DNA of 14,077 bases from assembly GCA_018659505.1 (NCBI GenBank), contig JABJMI010000663.1, positions 1-14,077 of the forward strand, written 5' to 3'. Below the pieces are notes generated by a model. That model saw only the letters and a program-made list of their open reading frames with translations. It was not told the DNA's origin and ran no database searches. The translations under genes and the position numbers were made by a program. Below, in pieces: positions 6,496 through 13,943 of the stretch; position 1 is the first letter of the stretch, and each line of letters opens with the position of its first letter. The stretch comes from Planctomicrobium sp. GTDB lineage: Bacteria > Planctomycetota > Planctomycetia > Planctomycetales > Planctomycetaceae.

Positions 6496-7602
6496 TCAAA
6501 TACAGGCTTCGTTCATTAAATAAGGGAGACGTTGAGCGACAATTCTTCTTGAATTCTCAAATGAGGACGATTCAAATTCGAGAGCGTGGACATCCAGGTT
6601 TTCGTAGACTTCGTCAATTTGCATTGAAGAGAGTTCATCACAGGCAACTCGAAGTGCCGAGGACTCTCTACCAGAATATGATAAAGAAGCATGCTCAATC
6701 ACGATCTGCTTTGGCCACAGTGATGAATTTCGCTCAATCGCTTTTTGCAGTAATTTTCCTTGAAGTGATCGAAGCAAATCGTGCGTCAATTTCAGGTCGT
6801 CGATTGACTTGAGTTTTAAGAATATCGTCAATAGCGTGGGAACCGACTTCTGCCCTCGCGTTCGTTCAAGCTTCTCTAATTCAACATCTAATTGTTCTTG
6901 AATCGACGTAAAACTTTGACATTCGCTGACGATCAGTTTGGCACTTTCCCAGCAAACAACCTGTGATTGAATTGGAGAGTCTGTCACCCCAGTTTCTGGA
7001 GAAACTTCTACTAAAGTTCCCTCGAACGAATCGCATTCTTGAGGTGATTCAGGCTGCGGGAGGTGAACTTCGACAGTCCTTGGAGTCTGGTTTTCATGAG
7101 CAGAATAACTGACCGAAGTGACTTGTCCTCCCACTTCCATTAGTCGTAAATTGAAGCCAATTCGTGAATCATAAGCTTCCGAGGTCTCTGAAGTTTCCCA
7201 CTCGAACTCAACAGGAGGCTGATTCGCAGCCAGTCGAAAACCGATTGATTGATCACGAGTGATCACATTGACATTCTCGGGAAGATGAATTTCTGCTGGC
7301 CAATAGAATGTGTCTGTCGACTCAACGCAGACGACTTTAATGCCATGCTTTGCAAGTTGTTCGAATTCTTGTTGTAAGAACCAGTACGGTCTCGAACCAC
7401 CTTGCGGATCAGTAGGAGAACCCGTCAGTAAGACTAAGTCAACCTGTTCCGTAATTGCCGCAGCGAAGAGCTTTTCCGCTGCCTTAAACTTAGCGTTAAG
7501 AATTTGAGCCTGAATTTCTGCTGAAAAAGATGAAAGATCACCTTTCAAAGGATTATTCAGACGCAATTCTCCTACCTGAAGAATGCGCAATGCGCCCCCC
7601 AT
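6496..7602 (-). CDS. SbcD/YhaO-like phosphoesterase homologue with lost active-site residues
   Basis: This 368-residue protein follows the YhaO/SbcD/Mre11 pattern: LRILQVGELRLNNPL at the start, a helix, AITEQVDLVLLTGSPTDP (50-66), then LAKHGIKVVCVESTD (83-97), WPAEIHLPENVNVI, and later FEGTLVEVSPETG with a QVVCW strand, as in YhaO after its GHxH region. The metal ligands are replaced: DxH is E12-L-R14, GD is G61-S62, and GNHD is E94-S-T-D97. I see no GHxH motif. It is therefore probably catalytically inactive or works differently. About residues 215-368 would form the capping and ATPase-binding part. The gene lies 67 bp upstream of the SMC-like gene, as sbcD precedes sbcC, and is probably co-transcribed with it. 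ATG 7602 is chosen because GGAGG lies 8 nt upstream; ATG 7617 is possible. The frame is fully open, so this is not a decayed pseudogene. Homology is good by motif spacing, but function is unknown. Confidence 0.8.
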   Translation of the reverse strand: MGGALRILQVGELRLNNPLKGDLSSFSAEIQAQILNAKFKAAEKLFAAAITEQVDLVLLTGSPTDPQGGSRPYWFLQQEFEQLAKHGIKVVCVESTDTFYWPAEIHLPENVNVITRDQSIGFRLAANQPPVEFEWETSETSEAYDSRIGFNLRLMEVGGQVTSVSYSAHENQTPRTVEVHLPQPESPQECDSFEGTLVEVSPETGVTDSPIQSQVVCWESAKLIVSECQSFTSIQEQLDVELEKLERTRGQKSVPTLLTIFLKLKSIDDLKLTHDLLRSLQGKLLQKAIERNSSLWPKQIVIEHASLSYSGRESSALRVACDELSSMQIDEVYENLDVHALEFESSSFENSRRIVAQRLPYLMNEACI

Positions 7603-7610
7603 CGTCTCTG

Positions 7611-7615
7611 CCTCC
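7611..7615 (-). promoter_or_regulatory. Shine-Dalgarno favouring the ATG at 7602
   Basis: GGAGG on the minus strand is 8 nt before ATG 7602, an ideal spacing, and overlaps the second codon region of the alternative ATG at 7617. That alternative has GGGGA about 9 nt upstream, so both starts may be used, but the 7602 site is the stronger. Confidence 0.65.
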
Positions 7616-7617
7616 AT

Positions 7618-8143
7618 GCAATTTCCCCAACTTCAATCATTCATTATTTGAATTCCTGAAGCGAAAAAATCCTGATCTCTGGGTCAATATTTTACTGTTT
7701 GAGATTAAATTGGCTTCAATATCAAATTTCGCCAAAGTAAAAAATCTCAACAGACATTTGTACTCAATCACTTGCAGGTTGTTTGAGAACACCTTCGTTG
7801 AGTTGTCCGACAAATTTCAGAAGGTGAGGGCAAAACTATCAGAGAGTTGAAAATTTGACAAGACGAGTCTTATGCCGGAACTAGAGCGATATTAATGTAG
7901 TTTATGTGGAATCTCTGGAGATCTTTTCATCATGATCGCCAAAGAAAATTCGTATCTCTTCGAAACTGAAAATGATGATTACCAATCCTGAACAGTGCCC
8001 CGTGAACCATCGCATCCGTGGAGAGTCTCCAATATACTTCTGGAAATGTCTCAGAATCTGATGATGAATTGGTGAGTTTAACTTAATTCGAAATCATCGA
8101 TTCTGAAATTATCAAACAGTCTATTTACAGGAATTTCTGGCTC
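7618..8143. other. Divergent intergenic region between the phosphoesterase-like gene and purQ
   Basis: This AT-rich gap must hold promoters for both divergent transcription units. Seen directly: TTGACA at 7855-7860 on the plus strand without a good -10 at 17 nt, a TATTAA at 7890-7895, and two small dyads, AAGACGAGTCTT (7860-7871) and TGGAGAGTCTCCA (8019-8031), which share GAGTCT. A 19-codon ORF at 7932-7991 (plus) has GGAG about 11 nt upstream but nothing recognisable. I find no gene or RNA I can support. Confidence 0.45.
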
Positions 8144-8947
8144 ATGGCCGCTCCCAAAGTCTGCGTACTTCGTGCTCCTGGCACCAATTGTGATCGCGAA
8201 ACAGCATTTACATTTGATTCTGTCGGTGCAGAAGCGGAGCGTGTTCACCTGTTTCGTCTGCTTGAAAACCCCAAAATGCTTCAGGACTATCAAGTTCTCT
8301 GCATTCCAGGGGGATTCAGTTACGGAGACGACGTGGGAGCAGGAGTGGTTTTCGCTAGCCAGCTGAAATCACAACTCGCTGAAATGATCGGGGAGTTTCT
8401 GAACAAGGAGACACTCGTACTCGGGATCTGCAATGGCTTTCAAGTCTTATTAAAATCAGGCATTCTTCCCGGAGGGGCAGCGAACTGGAGCGATGGAGAG
8501 ACAGCCCCTCAACAATCTACACTCACTTGGAACGCAAATGGTCGCTACACCGACCTCTGGGTGAATCTCAAGAATACATCCTCGAAGAATGTGTTCCTGA
8601 AAGGGATCGATACGCTCGAGTCACCAATTGCTCACGCAGAGGGACGTCTGGTTGTTCAGAATGAAGAGACCCTCAAAACCTGGGAAGCAAACGGGCAAGT
8701 CGCATTGCGATATTGTGACGCAAATGGAAACACCGGTGAGGAACTCCTGCCTTATCCTGAAAACCCTAATGGCTCGCTGCAAAACATCGCAGGACTCGGC
8801 GATCCAACTGGTCGCGTCTTAGGATTGATGCCGCATCCGGAGAGATTTATCTTCGCGACACAACACCCTCAGTGGACACGAAAGAATCTCAAAGGCGAAG
8901 GAGCCGGCATACAAATTTTCCGCAACGCCATCGAGTTCTTCGCTTAA
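8144..8947 (+). CDS. purQ: Phosphoribosylformylglycinamidine synthase glutaminase subunit PurQ
   Basis: PurQ is a class I glutamine amidotransferase that supplies ammonia to PurL for FGAR to FGAM conversion in purine synthesis, in the cytoplasm. The 267-residue product shows VLRAPGTNCDRET near the start, the oxyanion strand LCIPGGFSYGDDVGAG (52-67), the nucleophile in LGICNGFQVL (C96), SPIAHAEGR (160-168), and the triad His and Glu in MPHPERF (H231, E233). It is longer than the roughly 225-residue Bacillus type and resembles the glutaminase domain of large PurL, with GEGAGIQIF close to the end. ATG 8144 has AGGA 11 nt upstream. It stands alone: purS and purL are not adjacent. A weak terminator overlaps its stop codon. 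The call is secure. Confidence 0.96.
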   Translation: MAAPKVCVLRAPGTNCDRETAFTFDSVGAEAERVHLFRLLENPKMLQDYQVLCIPGGFSYGDDVGAGVVFASQLKSQLAEMIGEFLNKETLVLGICNGFQVLLKSGILPGGAANWSDGETAPQQSTLTWNANGRYTDLWVNLKNTSSKNVFLKGIDTLESPIAHAEGRLVVQNEETLKTWEANGQVALRYCDANGNTGEELLPYPENPNGSLQNIAGLGDPTGRVLGLMPHPERFIFATQHPQWTRKNLKGEGAGIQIFRNAIEFFA

Positions 8948-8957
8948 GCGAATTTTT
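8939..8957 (+). terminator. Weak intrinsic terminator overlapping the purQ stop
   Basis: TTCGC (8939-8943) pairs with GCGAA (8948-8952) around a TTAA loop and is followed by TTTTT (8953-8957). The stop codon TAA (8945-8947) lies in the loop. The stem is only 5 bp, so termination strength is doubtful. Confidence 0.45.
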
Positions 8958-9046
8958 GGGACCAGTCATTCACTTAGCAGTAACAGGGACGAAATGAAGT
9001 CGGTTCGAAGTGAATTCATGGTCATCAACTGAACTGATTTTTTAGA

Positions 9047-9083
9047 ACGCGGATACACGCTGATGATGCGGATTTCCACGGAT
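9047..9083. repeat. Short-period element built on GCGGAT units
   Basis: Four imperfect units follow one another at 9-10 nt spacing: ACGCGGAT (9047), ACGCTGAT (9057), ATGCGGAT (9066) and CACGGAT (9077), then an A-run. The stretch lies in the gap after purQ with no ORF. It resembles a dispersed intergenic sequence I recall from planctomycete and other environmental genomes. Function is unknown. Confidence 0.5.
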
Positions 9084-9170
9084 AAAAAAGACTGGTGTTC
9101 GACTTTTACGGATCGATGACGATTCGTTTCATCGACTCACTCCTATGATGAGCTTTTTGAGATCAACATT

Positions 9171-9197
9171 TTCTCTGTGTTCTCGGCGTCCTCTGTG
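9171..9197. repeat. Short-period element built on 9-nt CTCTGTG units
   Basis: Three 9-nt units lie in exact register: TTCTCTGTG (9171), TTCTCGGCG (9180) and TCCTCTGTG (9189), followed by a partial GCTCTTC. It is in the same gap as the GCGGAT element, about 90 bp away. The middle unit is most diverged. Function is unknown. Confidence 0.5.
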
Positions 9198-9270
9198 GCT
9201 CTTCAATAATTTTCAGTCAATACGCGACTTCTGACAACTTCAGTCGGATGATCTATTACAAATTAAGCAA

Positions 9271-10446
9271 CTAAAACAGTTCCCCCAAGCTCGCATCCAG
9301 GTTTTGGGGGAGCGGATCTTGAAGATGATCAGCTCGCCAGGTGCGCCATTTTTGAATCGCTTTCTTGCGGATTTCTTCAGACCGAAATTTCGCTGTGCTA
9401 CCGATGTAGAGATAGCCTCTCTTTGGTCTTAGATCGTGGAAACCATAATCTTGATGTGATTGATCTGTGATATAGACAAGAGCAGCGAGTGCGGCATCCC
9501 GAACTTGAACATCCATCTCCGAACTGCGACGGCTGCCGAAGAGTTGTTGTTCTTCATCAAGCAGTTCTTCCAATTCTTCGATGACTTCTTCTTCTCCGTA
9601 CAAAGCCAAGTAGAATATTGAATTCACAAGATAGATTGCCGAGGAATGCAATCGCTGCCGACCTTCTATAATTTCTCGAGCGACATCGATTGCAGCGTCT
9701 AACTCGAAGGTAGCTGCGTCGCTGAGTCTTTGTACCGCAGAGGAGTTTCGACTTTTGCTGATCCACTCTGAAATCAATGACTTCAAGACGTCACTACTCC
9801 GGGATCGTGTGGCAGCGTCTCGAAACTTCCCATCACTGAGCAGCATATTGACCACAGAGGTCGCTGCTCCACTTGGTTGATTCTCAGGATGACTCGCCAA
9901 AAAAATCAGAGCGGCAATCGCACCAGGTTCAAGTTCAATTTGGCGACGTTGATGAGCAAATGCCTGAAGGTCTGCACAACGCTTTTCGAATTGCGACTGC
10001 CAACCAGAATGATTCAACGTCAACATCAAGTCGGTTTCGCTATTTAAGATCAGAACATAAAGTTCTCGCGAGTCTTCACCATCTCCTAAGAGTTGATGGA
10101 ACGCCTCCCAACCCGGAGCAAGTTCTTCAGGAACCAACCACGGATTGCGTCTCAATTGATGGTGTTGATCAGCGAAGGCGGCGCGTTGCAAGAGTTTGAG
10201 CAATCGCTGTGAACGATAACGAATCTCTGGATTATCAGAAGCGGCGCCTGCTGTGATTGCCTGATAGGAGCCATACCCCAGGTTCAGCAACTTTTCTTCT
10301 GCACGCGATCGAGTCGAGAATCTAGAAGCACCTAACTCTTGAACAAGTCTTTCTGATTCGCTCGCAGCTTGTGCAGAACAATTGAAGAGGCAAAGCAAGA
10401 TTAGACTCAGCAAACCAGAACAGATGAGTTGCCGTTTGCGAGACAT
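9271..10446 (-). CDS. Exported HEAT-like repeat protein
   Basis: The 391-residue product begins with a signal peptide, MSRKRQ followed by a leucine-rich core and cleavage near AQA|ASE (residue 27). A first helical repeat follows: LVQELGASRFSTRSRAEEKLLNLG in two blocks, then DNPEIRYRSQRLLKLL (71-86). This is the damage-insensitive helix-pair pattern seen at the N-terminus of many exported planctomycete proteins. The C-terminal part has MDVQVRDAALAALVYITDQ and EEIRKKAIQKWRTWR, again HEAT-like. No catalytic motif is visible, and I do not know its function; a periplasmic protein-binding role is a guess. ATG 10446 gives a normal signal peptide; an upstream GTG at 10479 would bury it. No Shine-Dalgarno precedes either start, and a candidate promoter places the transcript start near 10479. 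It is separated from the ABC operon behind it by a repeat element. Confidence 0.75.
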   Translation of the reverse strand: MSRKRQLICSGLLSLILLCLFNCSAQAASESERLVQELGASRFSTRSRAEEKLLNLGYGSYQAITAGAASDNPEIRYRSQRLLKLLQRAAFADQHHQLRRNPWLVPEELAPGWEAFHQLLGDGEDSRELYVLILNSETDLMLTLNHSGWQSQFEKRCADLQAFAHQRRQIELEPGAIAALIFLASHPENQPSGAATSVVNMLLSDGKFRDAATRSRSSDVLKSLISEWISKSRNSSAVQRLSDAATFELDAAIDVAREIIEGRQRLHSSAIYLVNSIFYLALYGEEEVIEELEELLDEEQQLFGSRRSSEMDVQVRDAALAALVYITDQSHQDYGFHDLRPKRGYLYIGSTAKFRSEEIRKKAIQKWRTWRADHLQDPLPQNLDASLGELF

Positions 10447-10485
10447 CAAAGCTACGAAAGTAATTGCTAACTTAAACACTCAACT

Positions 10486-10514
10486 ATCATCGAAGTTGAC
10501 TCGAACACTGGCAA
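10486..10514 (-). promoter_or_regulatory. Candidate promoter for the HEAT-like gene
   Basis: On the minus strand TTGCCA (-35, 5 of 6) is followed after 17 nt by GATGAT (-10, 4 of 6). The transcript would begin near 10479 with a short leader of about 33 nt, which supports the start at 10446 over the GTG at 10479. Confidence 0.35.
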
Positions 10515-10584
10515 CCCCAACAGGTTAGATTTTGCGAGACGTGTGTCATTTCAAGTAGTAGAGTGGGGGAGCAATCCGTTAATG

Positions 10585-10697
10585 AAATGGTGGGTTACGT
10601 ACTCGATTTACCCGAGGAGGAACAGTTAATTTTGATTTACAACTCATTGCGTAACCCACCGTTTACGTGGATCGACGTACTCCACCCACCCTACACT
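10585..10697. repeat. GTGGGTTACG-type inverted repeat element
   Basis: AAATGGTGGGTTACG (10585-10599) pairs with CGTAACCCACCGTTT (10650-10664) over 15 bp with one mismatch, around a 50-nt spacer. CCACCCACCCTAC (10683-10695) follows, repeating the CCCACC theme. The element lies between the stop of the permease gene (10705) and the promoter of the HEAT-like gene. It could fold as a long-armed hairpin in the 3' end of the ABC operon transcript. Sequences of this GTGGGTTA/TAACCCAC kind are dispersed in many bacterial genomes. Confidence 0.6.
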
Positions 10698-10704
10698 GAT
10701 TTGT

Positions 10705-13104
10705 TCAAACCTCAGTCGCGAGCACATTTTTCGTGTACGAGGAGACGGGATTCGTATCTGCTTGTTGATCTGCTTTATAGAGCCAATACAGCAACACTGC
10801 GGAGATAGCTGCACAGACAACAAGAAACATCGGTTGATATGCCATGGTCGGCTCCTTGCCTGTCGATTCGGTGACCTGAATCGCATAACGGGCGATTCCA
10901 TCCTTGAGTGTCACAATATCCACCCTCGTTGCCAGAACCTGAGTTCCATTGAAAATCAAGTGGAAGGTGATACACGGAATGAGACTGCGACTTCGAACAG
11001 CCAAAAGCCCCAGCACTAACCCTAATAGAGAAGCATTGAATTGCTGTTTGGGAATCATATGGATGACGCCGAACAGAATTGCGGTAATCACAATCGGCAG
11101 CCACTTATGTCGTGAACGTTGAAACCCGCTAAGTATGAAACCACGGAATGCCAGTTCTTCACAAACAGCCGGAGCAATGGCGAAGGTCGCAAACGAGAGC
11201 CACAACGGGACCGCATCTGTTGCCATCGCTTTCATCAATTGTTCGCCGCCCGCAGGCATCGGTGGGAAGAATGGATCAAGCCAGGAAAGAAGTGTTAGTG
11301 CCAATGGTTGCAATGTGAGTGGCAAAATGATTGCAGCAGCCATCATTTTCCAATCAGGGAGCCTAAGCTTCAAACTTCGAAGAGGTTTGGTCGTTAGCAA
11401 GACAGCCATCATGACAGGTGGAAAGCCGACGGTTGCAATTAAGTAGATCAACTGCACGACAACCATATCACTTGCATCACTCAAGAACGACGGATTCTTC
11501 TGAATCGAGGTTAAGAAGATGAATTGCAATAATGCGATGAGGACAAAACAGACTCCGCCTTCCATGAAACTGGGAGTCGATTCTTTATCTCGGAATAAAT
11601 GTTTGAACCACAGTCCCAGTTCAAAACGCTCAGCTTCTCGAAAGAGAATTCCTTCGCTTTGAAACTGTTCAATCGCCCACCAGAGCGCCAGGGCACTATA
11701 AGCAAAACTGGTCACCAACACCGGCACAACAAAGGTCGAGGCAGCGATGGCGGTCGCTCCTCCAAGAAGTAGCGATTTCAACAATAATGCCGGACCAACA
11801 ACGGGTAAGATACTGTAGTAGGGTGTCAATTCCACCGCTGGATTCAGGCAGAACATTGTTAATCCCATTGTCACCATTAGCAGCGGTGTCAAATAGTATT
11901 GACCTTCTTTACTACTCTTCGCGAACATCGCGAATGATAACGACATAGCACTGAACAACGCAGAAAGCGGGATTGCCAACAGCACGACCCACATCAGAGA
12001 GAGGAGAGGCGGAAAGGAGAGATCCCCCATGCCTGAGGCTCCTCCACCGGAGAGTGCGCCCAACATATTCTGACCAGTAATTCCCATACTCGTCAAATTC
12101 AACAATGCTGTCGTAATGCTGAACAGCATGACAGTCAGGAACTTGCCCAGGACAATCTCTGTTCGTGTTGCGGGAGAGATAAGGAGCGTTTCCATCGTGC
12201 CACGCTCTTTCTCACCGGCTCCTAGATCAATCGCTGGGTAGAACGCCCCAGTCACCGACATAATAACGAGCAACGCTGGAAAAATTTTGCTCCAGACGTT
12301 CGCTGCGATTTCATCCGCTTCTGCAAGATCGACTGTGGTCGATTGAACAGGATCGGGTAATGAACGTGGTAGCGACGCTTGCTCAAGACGTTTCTCAAGC
12401 AGTAACTCTTCCCATTGACTCAAAGCCTGCCGGACGAGCAGGTAAGCAGTTTCTGACTTATCATCGGCACTATTGTGCAAAATGATGGGGCTTGGCGGAT
12501 TATCGAATTCCGATCGTTTGAAGTCCCCTCGCGACATGCGTTCGTTCATTTGGTCATATTGATCCCGGAATCCATTCGGGAATAACACAAGCACTTGCGC
12601 TGGCGCAACTGAAAACCAGCTGGTCGCCTGCTGTCGGAGTTCTTTCTCTTCCTTCAGTAGTTCCTTTTTCTCTGAATCAGATTTCACTCCACGGTCAAGG
12701 CGATCTTGAACGGTAGCGAGACGATCCAAAGTAGGGCGTTTTTCATCAATCAGTTTCAGGAACTTACGAAATTCTACCTTGTCTTTTTCAACTAATTCAG
12801 GATTCTCAAGAGAATCGGCAGCGTCTGTAATGACACGCAGCTTATCTGCGTCGGTCGAATGGTTAAAATAAACCGGAACGAACCGGTGTTCCTGAATCAA
12901 TTCTGGCGAGGGAATTTCATCGACTCCGACGACCACCACATTCCGCATTTGTTCTGCAAATGCGACTGTCATTTGAGCCATACCGATCCCGAGTGCCGGG
13001 TACAACAGCAACGGCAAGACAGCGACCATGAACAGAGTTCGACGGTCCCTCAATTGATCACGAACTTCTCTTAAGAAGATAAGTTTGATGTTCTTCCAGT
13101 TCAT
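10705..13104 (-). CDS. ABC-2 permease (NatB-like) fused to a CPBP intramembrane protease
   Basis: The 799-residue membrane protein pairs with the ATPase encoded just upstream. The N-terminal part is an ABC-2 exporter permease of the NatB/YhaP type. It has an amphipathic start ([16 protein letters not shown]), TM1 about 24-44, a long exterior loop (about 45-268) with a charged coiled-coil-prone part (104-160), then a cluster of membrane segments (270-480) with the [14 protein letters not shown] coupling motif (298-311). The C-terminal part (about 545-770) is a CPBP/CAAX-type protease domain: EELAFR (E649, E650, R654), FGVIH (H682) and HLIFN (H715, N719), all putative active-site residues present. 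CPBP domains are glutamic-type intramembrane proteases, often tied to bacteriocin or peptide maturation. The substrate here is unknown; NatAB of Bacillus exports sodium. The start overlaps the natA stop by ATGA, implying translational coupling. Confidence 0.88.
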   Translation of the reverse strand: MNWKNIKLIFLREVRDQLRDRRTLFMVAVLPLLLYPALGIGMAQMTVAFAEQMRNVVVVGVDEIPSPELIQEHRFVPVYFNHSTDADKLRVITDAADSLENPELVEKDKVEFRKFLKLIDEKRPTLDRLATVQDRLDRGVKSDSEKKELLKEEKELRQQATSWFSVAPAQVLVLFPNGFRDQYDQMNERMSRGDFKRSEFDNPPSPIILHNSADDKSETAYLLVRQALSQWEELLLEKRLEQASLPRSLPDPVQSTTVDLAEADEIAANVWSKIFPALLVIMSVTGAFYPAIDLGAGEKERGTMETLLISPATRTEIVLGKFLTVMLFSITTALLNLTSMGITGQNMLGALSGGGASGMGDLSFPPLLSLMWVVLLAIPLSALFSAMSLSFAMFAKSSKEGQYYLTPLLMVTMGLTMFCLNPAVELTPYYSILPVVGPALLLKSLLLGGATAIAASTFVVPVLVTSFAYSALALWWAIEQFQSEGILFREAERFELGLWFKHLFRDKESTPSFMEGGVCFVLIALLQFIFLTSIQKNPSFLSDASDMVVVQLIYLIATVGFPPVMMAVLLTTKPLRSLKLRLPDWKMMAAAIILPLTLQPLALTLLSWLDPFFPPMPAGGEQLMKAMATDAVPLWLSFATFAIAPAVCEELAFRGFILSGFQRSRHKWLPIVITAILFGVIHMIPKQQFNASLLGLVLGLLAVRSRSLIPCITFHLIFNGTQVLATRVDIVTLKDGIARYAIQVTESTGKEPTMAYQPMFLVVCAAISAVLLYWLYKADQQADTNPVSSYTKNVLATEV

Positions 13105-13880
13105 ACTGCTGTCCCCATCCCTGATGCCTTGAGGCTCAACTGTGGCTCTCGTTCGTGAATTAACTGGAAGAAGACTTCTTCAATATCCGGTTGATCGTAT
13201 TTAGATATCAGTTCGGAAACAGTACCTGTGTCGAGAATCTGACCTTTGTGAATGATGGCAACTCGGTCACAGAGTTTTTCGACTTCCCGCATAATATGAG
13301 TGGAAAAAATAATGCACTTGCCTATGTCTCGCAGAGCAGAGACTGCTTCCAAAACCGCACGAGCGACTAACACATCTAAGCCCGAAGTAGGTTCATCAAA
13401 GATCAAAACAGGAGGGTCGTGAATGATTGTTCGGGCGATAGAGACCTTCTGTTTCATCCCGGTCGACATCTTCAATCCAAGTACATCTCGAATTTCATTC
13501 ATCTGTAAAGTCTCGAAGATCTCTTCAATCCGCGCTTGCAGCGGTTCCTCTTCAATCCCGTAAAGCCGACCGTAATACTCGACCATTTCGCGGGCAGTCA
13601 TGCGATCGTAAATCCCGGTATTGCAGGACATAAAACCGATATTCGCCCGGACAGATTCTGGAAAGCGTGCGACATCATAGCCAGCGACCAGTGCCTGCCC
13701 CGCTGTCGGCTTGAGAACTGTACTTAAAATACGCAAGCAGGTCGTTTTCCCTGCTCCGTTTGGTCCCAACAGACCAAAGATTTCGCCGGGGTTCACCTCG
13801 AAGGAAACATTGTCGACCGCTGCGACCGCTCCTCGCTTCAGATCGGAGAACTCCTTTGTCAGATCTTGAACCTTGATCAT
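13101..13880 (-). CDS. natA: ABC exporter ATPase, NatA-like
   Basis: This 259-residue ATP-binding subunit energises the permease encoded immediately downstream. It has Walker [10 protein letters not shown] (39-47), signature STGMKQK (139-145), Walker B VLIFDEP (D162, E163) followed by TSGLD, and the switch histidine in IIFSTH (H195). Where most ABC proteins have a Q-loop glutamine it has [16 protein letters not shown], which is usual for the NatA group (STTGLYDR-like). The C-terminus ends with IEEVFFQLI, as in these ATPases. ATG 13880 is chosen because homologues start with MI-V--LTK; a GTG two codons earlier (13886) is possible. No Shine-Dalgarno is seen before either, and a 16-bp tandem duplication occupies that place. 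The stop overlaps the next start by 4 nt, so the two genes form an operon. Family is secure, the transported substrate is not; natA is used in the family sense. Confidence 0.9.
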   Translation of the reverse strand: MIKVQDLTKEFSDLKRGAVAAVDNVSFEVNPGEIFGLLGPNGAGKTTCLRILSTVLKPTAGQALVAGYDVARFPESVRANIGFMSCNTGIYDRMTAREMVEYYGRLYGIEEEPLQARIEEIFETLQMNEIRDVLGLKMSTGMKQKVSIARTIIHDPPVLIFDEPTSGLDVLVARAVLEAVSALRDIGKCIIFSTHIMREVEKLCDRVAIIHKGQILDTGTVSELISKYDQPDIEEVFFQLIHEREPQLSLKASGMGTAV

Positions 13881-13890
13881 GCGCACATCG

Positions 13891-13943
13891 CTATTGATTG
13901 AATTGACTATTGATTGAATTGAGACTGATATTTCTATTCAATC
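13891..13943. repeat. Tandem 16-bp duplication before natA with an inverted partial copy
   Basis: CTATTGATTGAATTGA occurs twice head to tail with no spacer and no mismatch (13891-13906, 13907-13922). An inverted 8-bp part, ATTCAATC, follows at 13936-13943 and can pair with GATTGAAT in either copy. The repeat begins 10 bp before the natA ATG, where a Shine-Dalgarno would be expected. It may be an operator, a leader switch or a slippage product. Confidence 0.6.

Larger units (their letters stand above)
8948..9270. other. Gene-free gap after purQ
   Basis: No ORF of note lies between the convergent purQ and HEAT-like genes. The gap holds two short-period repeat elements, described separately (9047-9083 and 9171-9197). 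Apart from the purQ terminator I see no other structure; the end of the HEAT-like gene has no clear intrinsic terminator. Confidence 0.55.

Noticed and set aside
6496..7602. Possibility that the phosphoesterase-like gene is a decaying pseudogene
   Set aside because: The frame is intact over its whole length, the Shine-Dalgarno is ideal, and it is coupled to a large intact partner gene; loss is limited to metal-ligand positions.
7530..7850. Plus-strand ORF of 106 codons starting inside the phosphoesterase-like gene
   Set aside because: Its first part is antisense to a supported gene, no Shine-Dalgarno precedes it, and the product has no recognisable pattern.
7932..7991. 19-codon ORF (MIAKENSYLFETENDDYQS) upstream of purQ
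   Set aside because: GGAG is about 11 nt upstream, but so short an ORF is expected by chance and it matches no leader peptide pattern I know.
10563..10808. Plus-strand ORF of 81 codons through the inverted repeat element
   Set aside because: It is made of the repeat and of antisense permease sequence and has no independent support.
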